Shown here: positions 55,819-64,000 of the stretch, in pieces
How positions within the stretch are numbered: the stretch's first letter is position 1
Layout of the letters: each line of letters starts with the position of its first letter
Notes under the pieces: generated by a model
Databases searched by the model: none
Seen by the model: the letters and a program-made list of their open reading frames with translations, nothing else
What the model was told of the DNA's origin: nothing
Translations under genes and position numbers: made by a program
NCBI GenBank assembly: GCA_905147135.1
Contig: LR990045.1
Coordinates: 15,910,173-15,974,172, forward strand
Source of the DNA: Blastobasis lacticolella
Lineage: Eukaryota > Arthropoda > Insecta > Lepidoptera > Blastobasidae
Reading direction: 5' to 3'
DNA length: 64,000 nt

Positions 55819-56515
55819 TATGAACGGACGGAATTGAAATATATCCCAAAAGTAAATATGGCTATTGAACCTCAGCTTATCAATAAACTTTAAAATATAG
55901 AATGGATTATATTATTTTCAAATCTCTGTAACAAACACAAAACAGAATATACCTACAGTCAGAATACACAAAAGAGTGTAATTTCGAAAAACAACATGAT
56001 TTGATTTATAAAGAAGACACCCAGGTAGGAATGGGAGAAGCAGAGTATAAACATAAAAAACAAGATAAAAGAAAAAGTTAAGTTTATGCAAACAGAAGTT
56101 GGTATAGTTGTGTGGTAAGGTGAGAAGTATCTAAGTTTACTACTACAGTTTAGTAATAACATAAACAAACTTTTCCCACAAAAAATACTAATCAAAAGTT
56201 TGGTTAGAGGATACCAAAGGGTGCAATTCAAAAAAACTTCAGTATGTTATTAGATTAGATTTAATTTCAGTATGTTATGCCCACGATCTAATGTTGTTAT
56301 ACCATGATTATGCCAATACGACTTCTTCTTGTGAAGAGATTTAGGTGTGATAGTTTGGCTTCCAAGTTTGCAAGGGGGATGAAGCCGGTGACTGAATGTA
56401 TCCTGTAGCCAGTCAAACTTACCCCTTTACCAATCCAAGGTAACCTCAAGTACATATATATACAACCACAGCACCGTTAAGGGAACGCAATACACATGAA
56501 CACAGACGTGAATTG
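55819..56515 (-). promoter_or_regulatory. GTF2H2: Upstream region of GTF2H2; no distinct promoter motif seen
   Basis: The start ATG is followed upstream by AT-rich DNA without a GC-rich block or clear TATA box. The transcription start probably lies within the first 100 bp above 55818. The 90-codon minus-strand open frame at 55959-56231 has no domain. Confidence 0.3.
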
Positions 56516-56548
56516 TTATTGGACTAATTCAAATTCAACAAAAAAGAT

Positions 56549-56612
56549 AGAAGAAAAACACAAATAAAGAAACAATAAGCCAAAAACCAAAAACAACCAA
56601 CCAAACAAACCC
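56549..56612 (+). other. A/C-rich, nearly T-free tract
   Basis: About 64 nt composed almost wholly of A and C with few G and T (AAGCCAAAAACCAAAAACAA core). Low complexity; function unknown. Confidence 0.6.
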
Positions 56613-56744
56613 AGTGCCGACCGACTTCCTCTACGCGACCGACTGACAAATGACGTTGACAACAGAGAGTATAGAAACCTACCATTGACAATGACATCTA
56701 TGACAGAATGACAGAAGAACGGACACACTCCACCATAGACCAGG

Positions 56745-56833
56745 GGTGGTACAGTAAGTCCATGGGTGGTACCGCCTATCTCCAATAAACGCCGTCATCT
56801 CACAGGATGGGATCAATCCTGTGGAATGACGGC
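56745..56833. repeat. GGTGGTACCGCCTATCTCC half-element plus 18-bp fold-back
   Basis: The left half resembles one arm of the MITE at 48621-48727. It is followed by a fold-back: GCCGTCATCTCACAGGAT (56791-56808) and its reverse complement at 56816-56833 with two mismatches, loop 7 nt. Confidence 0.6.
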
Positions 56834-56892
56834 ACAACATCCAATGAGGAGTTTTCCAGTAGGTATTGATAATTTGTTTCAAAAAGCATCAA

Positions 56893-57208
56893 TAGATGGC
56901 GCTCCTACAATTTTGGTAATGTTGGCAGTGATTTCATGCAGCCAAGTAATACTAAACTTGAAAATAAAGTATTAATTAATATAAACATAACTGTTAATGG
57001 TTGAACGAAGTGTAAAAAGAAATATTTATAGAAGTTGGCACTATGTTCCATTATTATTACAACCTCTAAAATGGTTGAAAACTATTGACAAATATAATAT
57101 TGACAAATATAATATTATCCATTATAACGTACCCAGTGTTTATATCCTGTTTGCTAGGAACCTATTTCAAGCGATTATCAATTACCAAAATTGTCGGGGC
57201 GCCATCTA
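56893..57208. mobile_element. MITE with TAGATGGCGC ... ACAATTTTGGTAA inverted ends
   Basis: TAGATGGCGCTCCTACAATT, then TTGGTAA on the left is mirrored by TTACCAAAATTGTCGGGGCG, then CCATCTA on the right (about 28 bp, few mismatches). TA at both ends fits a Tc1/mariner-type target. It contains a tandem pair of ATTGACAAATATAAT at about 57080-57111. The 70-codon frame inside has no domain. Confidence 0.7.
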
Positions 57209-57337
57209 GTGAGTGGTTAGGAATGCCTTAAATACCTATTGGAAAACTGCTCATTCGAACAGGCTCTACTCGAATAGAGCCTACCCAGTAAAATGGACTG
57301 AAACGTACGATTTTGAACGACATAAAGTTGGTTATAG

Positions 57338-57455
57338 AGGTGGGCAACGCATTGGCGATACTCTTGGTGTAGCTAATGGCTATAGACAGTGGTGACCACT
57401 TTCCATCAGGTGGCCCGCTAGCCTGTTTGCCTACCGTATGACATAAAAAAAATGA
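57338..57455 (+). mobile_element. SINE-B copy, left member of inverted pair
   Basis: GGTGGGCAACGCATTGGCGA, then CCATCAGGTGGCCCGCTAGC and a terminal CATAAAAAAAAT tail. Its tail faces that of the next copy. Confidence 0.75.
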
Positions 57456-57459
57456 TTTT

Positions 57460-57595
57460 TTTTATTTTTTTTATGTTACTTAGCAGACAAACAGGCAAGC
57501 GGGCCACCTGATGGAAAGTTGTCACCGCCGCCTATGGACATCAGCAACACCACGGGAGTCACCAATGCGTTGCCCGCCTCTAAAATACCTCTTGA
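57460..57595 (-). mobile_element. SINE-B copy, right member of inverted pair
   Basis: Tail T-run, then AAACAGGCAAGCGGGCCACC, then CCAATGCGTTGCCCGCCTC. With the left member it forms a roughly 115-bp inverted repeat. Confidence 0.75.
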
Positions 57596-57599
57596 ACGA

Positions 57600-58390
57600 T
57601 CAACGAAGTTGGTTGTACTCTAACTTCATAGGAGCGAATTTATTATTATATAACTTAATTTTCAAGATTTTTAGTTGTTCTTGATCCCGTTTTATAAATT
57701 AATTTAACATTGCAAAATACTTAGGTTGCACTCATAATATCAAAATACGAAAATAATTTAAAAATATTCTATTATAAAGTACGATTCTAGCATTTTATTT
57801 TATTTAAAAAGTACGAAGTTGACTTGTTGATGTGACGGATTGTTACTATACTCGTTTAACTTCCCATTCGTTTCGTTTATTTTGATCGATACCGAGTTCG
57901 GCGGTACGAATTCTGTGACGTAAATCCTCAGGATGGGTTCAAGATGGCGGCGTACTATAGGAGATCGGCAGTACCACCCCAGTAAATATCTTTGGCAAGA
58001 TGATGTCATGAACATACTATATTCTGCTTTGGTACTGTCACTCAGTCTACGTTCATGATAATGTCGTCGCTTCTGTGGGTTTTGTTTTTATCATTTGGCG
58101 GGTTGGACTCCCGATTCAGGCAGACGATTTAAAAAATCTATAAACGCAGTTCAAATATAGAGAAAGAAATGTGTATAAAAGTGTGGCATCGGTGGCATAG
58201 CCTTGGGACACTATTATTTTTTTGTACGTTTGCTTAGATGGCAGCAACGGCTGTCGTCTGCAGGAGCGTGCTACTAATCACTGAATACCTAACCAATTGG
58301 TTTAATTGATTAGGTACTTACCAAGTATACGTATTAGGTTCTTACCGAGTACAGGCATTTAGTACTTACCTACATAGTATACGCCTTAGT
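57600..58390. other. Intergenic DNA with no gene recognised
   Basis: AT-rich. At about 57950-57985 ATGGCGGCGTACTATAGGAG, then GGCAGTACCACC is one half of the palindromic MITE seen at 48621-48727. Confidence 0.4.
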
Positions 58391-58521
58391 ATCATCATCA
58401 TCATCATAGCCCATAACAGTCCACCCAGTAACAGGACTTAGCGCCTCTCCCACGAAAGAGGAGATTATGTCCATACTATATTGCCTCCTCGCTCGGCAGG
58501 CGGGTTGGAGATCGCAGTGTT
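58391..58521 (-). mobile_element. SINE-D, 3' part, interrupted
   Basis: ATCATCATCATAGCCCATAA, then CAGGCGGGTTGGAGATCGCA, stopping at GTGTT. The rest of the same copy resumes at 59541. Confidence 0.7.
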
Positions 58522-59540
58522 AATTTATTTATTCATTTATTTCAGGCAACTGAGGCCCATATTTATAAATACACAAACAACATAAATACAAAATAAACTG
58601 ATACAAAATACAGGCAAAGATAAAACCTATACCTACATACAAATTATTATAAATTGTAAACTACTATATAAAAATATAATTTATTAATATCTTAAAAAAA
58701 ACCGTCACTTAATGTCGTTCGGCGGCACCGGAAAATCTGGGTCGCCCACGAAATCGCCGGTACACCACACCCTTCGGCCAATATTCTTCCCTCATGAAGA
58801 AATCCAAATCTGCGGTGGGAACCAACGCCACGAACGAGTTGAACGTACGTCCATGGCTTGATTCCAAGAGCTGGACCCTCACGAGGTACTTCTTGGTTAT
58901 GCGGATGTGCTCCTCCACGTCCTTTGCCGTCACCGTGTAATGAAGGCGGGACAGGTAGAGAGCAGTCGAAGGTGTCGCAGGGCGCAGCAGGAAGTTGGGA
59001 CCAGGTACTGCAGTGCCGCGAAAATTCTGAGCAGCACGACGTCTACTCTTCTTCTGGACCGTGACAAATCCTTCCTCATCACGGTCCCCGTTGAGGGCGC
59101 ATGGGGGCTTCAATGCCGCCGATTCTCGCGGTGTTGAAGCCTCCACGCGAAGATGTTGGCGCGATGTCGATGCGCGGACGGGAGCCGCGGGCGCGGTGGG
59201 CACCGGCGTTCGAGCGGCGGGCGCAAGCGAGCTCGCGGCTGGCTGCGGCGGGCGGGGCGCGGGGCGCGGGGTGCGCGTCACGCGGCGGCTCGGCCGAAGC
59301 GCGCGCGCCGATGCGGGCCGCGTACGTGTCGGGTGTCCGTGCGGCAGGCGATGGCGACAAAACTGCTGACTCGAAACTCGAGCCCGCGAGGTCGACACTC
59401 GCCCAGCCGCGTTGAATACACACATTAGCAGCGTCAGCAGGCGACCCGATCACGCGCGACGGTTTGCACCGCCGCCTCAGTAAAACACTAATATTACAAA
59501 GTTGGCACAACACGACCTACTCACATAGCGCATACTGCGA
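58522..59540 (-). mobile_element. ORF1-only LINE-like insertion with (AATAAATAAA)-type tail
   Basis: The roughly 1.0 kb between the two SINE-D halves, on the minus strand: a 115-nt leader, a complete 238-codon frame, a 187-nt 3' UTR and a tail TGCCTGAAATAAATGAATAA next to the target. That tail is typical of lepidopteran non-LTR elements. No RT frame is present. Exact ends and the target duplication are not resolved. Confidence 0.6.
58709..59425 (-). CDS. ORF1p-like protein of a non-LTR element (238 residues)
   Basis: Intact frame from ATG at 59425 to a stop at 58711-58709; an in-frame TGA lies upstream, so this is the first start. Residues 1-110 are arginine/proline/alanine-rich, basic and probably disordered. 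A DEEGFVTVQKKSRRRAAQ motif follows (about 117-134), then a compact domain (about 150-232) with TALYLSRLHYTVTAKDVEEH, RVQLLESSHGRTFNSFVALV and EYWPKGVVYRRFRGRPR. The pattern of a YVxRL-type strand, a helix and a WPKGVxxRRFRG ending is what I know from retroelement ORF1/gag-like nucleic acid-binding proteins of moths. It is GC-rich, unlike its surroundings. It could also be a domesticated or retroposed gene. Confidence 0.55.
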   Translation of the reverse strand: MCVFNAAGRVSTSRARVSSQQFCRHRLPHGHPTRTRPASARALRPSRRVTRTPRPAPRPPQPAASSLAPAARTPVPTAPAAPVRASTSRQHLRVEASTPRESAALKPPCALNGDRDEEGFVTVQKKSRRRAAQNFRGTAVPGPNFLLRPATPSTALYLSRLHYTVTAKDVEEHIRITKKYLVRVQLLESSHGRTFNSFVALVPTADLDFFMREEYWPKGVVYRRFRGRPRFSGAAERH

Positions 59541-59680
59541 AACTAATATAACAATAGAAAAAGCTGCTGCCCAATTTCCAGCCTAGGGAGTCTTTTGCCT
59601 CGAAAACATTAGTCGCCTTGTACGACACCCACAAGTGTAAGGGGTTGGTGCTATTCTACTCTACCCTACTGTTTAGTAGG
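59541..59680 (-). mobile_element. SINE-D, 5' part, resuming after the insertion
   Basis: CTGCTGCCCAATTTCCAGCC, then AACATTAGTCGCCTTGTACG and GGTTGGTGCTATTCTACTCT match the other half of SINE-D. Confidence 0.7.
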
Positions 59681-59739
59681 ACACTACCAGGGAATTGACG
59701 GACTTGTCCACTGACACGTCTGTGTAGGTGCGTTGTGTT

Positions 59740-60480
59740 ACACTACAATCAGACATTACACTCCTTTGAGGTACATGTAGCTGTAGACATGCCTCTTGAA
59801 GAACCCAGGATAAGACTGCGGGAGCGCCTTTCAATTACGTGGCGTGCTTGTCTGCCGTAGAGGAACAAGATAGAGACCTAAGTGTACTTATAAATCCAAT
59901 TGTACAATAAATCAAGTTTTTATAAATCCAATTGGGCTTTACCCTTAAGTGATCATTAAATGGTGATTCGTTCCAAATTTCGACGCCGAGATCCTTAGTA
60001 ATCGAGATCGTAAGGGGAACGTTCAGACTCCGTAGCACCAAGTATAGTTACACGACCGCCCAGACTAAAGCTGGAGACTTGTAGAAGAGAAGTGGTAGCT
60101 TCGCGAGAAGTGCCTTATGTATATCAAGCTCCATGACTTTGGATACTAAGTAGGTAGGATGGTTACGAAGGGCGGATAGTTAGATGGGTCTGCACGGTTA
60201 CCCCTCTTATGTATTGGGAAAACTCAGGCTACTTTCCATGAAGACGGAACTTCCCCAACAGAGTAAGGAGAACAAGAATAGACGTTTCAAAATCGGAGCC
60301 AATTTTCCGAGACGTTGAGAGAAAACATATTAAAACTAGATATCAGACTCTGTAGGTAGAGTGCATCTGTTAAACGTTGCCAGAGTAAACTGTGTTATGA
60401 TGGGCGGCCTTTTATTGCCCGAGAACAGCAGGGATTGTTCGCATTTGCATCATGATTTGTATTGCTCCAGGGCACCGAGC
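59740..60480 (-). pseudogene. Decayed non-LTR reverse transcriptase fragment
   Basis: On the minus strand, around 60270-60170, the frame reads VPSSWKVA, a stop, then VFPIHKRGNRADPSNY, the RT motif that precedes RPIS. Later pieces (ESMVLDIHKALLAKLP-like) follow in broken frames. A different, older copy than the one at 14.1-16.5 kb. Confidence 0.6.
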
Positions 60481-60640
60481 ATCAACTCGGGTGTCGGCAG
60501 GTGTCGTAATTATTCGCCCAGGCTTTGTCATGCCATTGGGATATGAGCCGATCGAGATCTGTCTGGATCTGCCAATTTGACGATTGGCCTACGACAGATA
60601 TAAAATGTCGCAACGCTTTAATCACAACACACTAGATAGC

Positions 60641-60644
<4 letters not shown>

Positions 60645-60672
<28 letters not shown>
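60645..60672 (+). repeat. (CT)14 microsatellite
   Basis: Uninterrupted CT dinucleotides over 28 nt. Confidence 0.97.
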
Positions 60673-60675
<3 letters not shown>

Positions 60676-61897
60676 ACATCCGGTACCTACAGATCCAGTG
60701 ACACCGACGTAAATCTGAAACAAAGTTAGTATGCCTACCTTTCGGTAGATTAACTTCATGATCAGATGAAAAAGAATGCGCCAGATTTTTTATTTCCGGG
60801 AGTTCAACCGTCGTATAAGAGATGAATGCGCTAGACTCTATCTCTTGTAGATCCATGAGTAGGTACTGATGATTGATCTAGTTCCACCGACTCACTGTAA
60901 TGACTGAATATTACATTCACATTCTATAATAGCGAGTTGAACAAGTACAGTCAGCATAAAAAGTAGCTAAGCAAAATTTTATACTTAGTGGTAACTGTTT
61001 ACAATCAGATAGCTTGTAAGCTTGTTTGCCACAATTGCATTAAAAAACAGGATAAAGTCCGTTTTGGTATGGACCAGTTTGTTATACGGGGAATAACTTT
61101 TTGGTATGGACTCTGGTTCAAATGTCAGTCTGTTCAAATGAGCATTCTGAACAGCCTCTTCACTTTTGATGCTGACTGTACCATGTTCACTATCTCATTG
61201 AAAAAAAATACTAACATTTCTCAATTAGTTTCAACATACCGTTTCAGGCTGAGTGTACCTTACTTTTTTAAAGAAATTGTGTATTAATTTTAAGAATTTA
61301 TTTTTATTGTTCGATAAGACTAACATAAGATACAAAAATACTTCAAAATAATAGATTCTCATTGTCCTTAATAAACAAGCTGTTAAAACATTCACCTAAA
61401 TGTTAATATTTTACATGGACTATTTCATGGAATATGGCTACAGATGGAATACATAAGTAGTTAACCGTAATTAAAATAAGAATGAGAGAATACCTTCCAT
61501 ATGCAGATTAAGTTTGTAACATGGATTTTTTGAAATCTCTATATTTATTAAATAATTTATCACTGAACTATTTAATGTGACGAATGATAAATGGGTGCCA
61601 CAGTAAATAGTTTAGTGACCCTTAAGCTAAATATTACCAAAAAACTAGCAGTTATAAATTAATGTCTACAGATACATTATGTCATAGTAGAACATGTTAC
61701 TTTTACATAATCTTCCTTTTGGCACTGCCAAGACAGTATATCAATATTTTAAAGCAAAACTTCTACTACAATATTGATAGGAATCTGTAAACAACAGGCC
61801 ATTGATAGTATAAGCTAGTTGGCCAGGTTTCAATTAGTCTTCTTGCCTTAAAACTGGATAACCCAGCTCTATGACTTGAACTTCATGTCACATTTCT
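60673..61897. other. DNA downstream of Ubc9, no gene recognised
   Basis: AT-rich; likely includes the Ubc9 3' UTR near its right end. The 99-codon open frame at 60988-61287 has no domain. Confidence 0.45.
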
Positions 61898-63670
<1,773 letters not shown>

Positions 63671-64000
63671 CTGTGAAAACCAATCTGACTTAATAATGCC
63701 TTATATTACATTGTGTATTTTATTACTTATACTTAACACAAATACGTACTTTTTTGGTCTAATATTTGTGATAATATAACGTAAAAATAAATTATTCGGC
63801 GCGAATAAAAAGCGTCCCACGATGCGTCAAGAAGACATGAAAATTGTTCTCTTTGAGACACGTTTACAAATGTCAAGTAATAGAGATAAATGCTTCATTT
63901 CTATTGGCTAAAGCGTGTTTACGCCAATCGCTTTCAAAAATATTGTACGTAGAGAACATAAGTCTACTTTGCTTATTGCAGTCTTCAAAGATTTTGGACA
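63671..64000 (-). promoter_or_regulatory. Ubc9: Upstream region of Ubc9 with undetected 5' exon
   Basis: The acceptor before the ATG requires an upstream exon. A slightly CpG-richer stretch at about 63795-63835 (GGCGCGAATAAAAAGCGTCC) could be the leader exon or promoter, with a possible donor GTACGT near 63750. Not proven. Confidence 0.3.

Noticed and set aside
59101..59415. Plus-strand GC-rich frames of 91-104 codons
   Set aside because: They mirror the GC-rich basic region of the minus-strand ORF1-like frame and are low-complexity.

Overview
The window is nuclear DNA of an insect, almost certainly a moth or butterfly (Lepidoptera). It holds three spliced genes with canonical GT-AG introns in AT-rich DNA. 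The introns are packed with repeats of lepidopteran type: tRNA-headed SINEs, RTE and CR1/Jockey-like LINEs, short Helitron-like elements with CTAG ends, hAT-like and piggyBac-like miniature elements, and a dispersed GGTACC-centred short motif. There is no prokaryotic feature, CRISPR array or rRNA, and no convincing stand-alone tRNA gene.

Layout. (1) 1-5,900: gene-free DNA with RTE-type LINE remnants and an hAT-like element ending just before a GC-rich, CRE-containing putative promoter. (2) 6,349-44,094, plus strand: a seven-exon sugar transporter of the facilitated trehalose transporter (Tret1-like, SLC2/MFS) family. The first coding exon is 20 nt and is followed by a 16.3 kb intron. The exons join without frame error into a 524-residue protein. 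(3) 44,095-48,291: gene-free DNA holding a 1.2 kb piggyBac-like element with perfect 14-bp inverted ends and TTAA target duplications, several fold-back sequences and MITEs. (4) 48,292-55,818, minus strand: a complete nine-exon gene for TFIIH subunit p44 (GTF2H2/Ssl1), 406 residues. Its intron 6 carries a 2.2 kb RTE copy in the opposite orientation with a 16-bp target duplication. (5) 55,819-61,897: MITEs, a tail-to-tail SINE pair, an intact ORF1-like reading frame ending directly in a LINE-type tail and inserted in an older SINE, and a decayed reverse transcriptase. (6) 61,898-63,670, minus strand: a complete four-coding-exon gene for the SUMO-conjugating enzyme Ubc9, 159 residues.

The three cellular genes are unrelated in function: sugar uptake at the plasma membrane, transcription and nucleotide excision repair in the nucleus, and SUMO conjugation. 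They are not an operon or pathway cluster. I see no convincing new multi-gene system. The most unusual material is structural: sequence-unrelated near-perfect hairpins, the ORF1-only element, the piggyBac-like element with internal TCCGTC-type repeats, and a LINE remnant whose tail matches the tail of the main SINE family. Repeat-family names are from recognition only; no database search was run.
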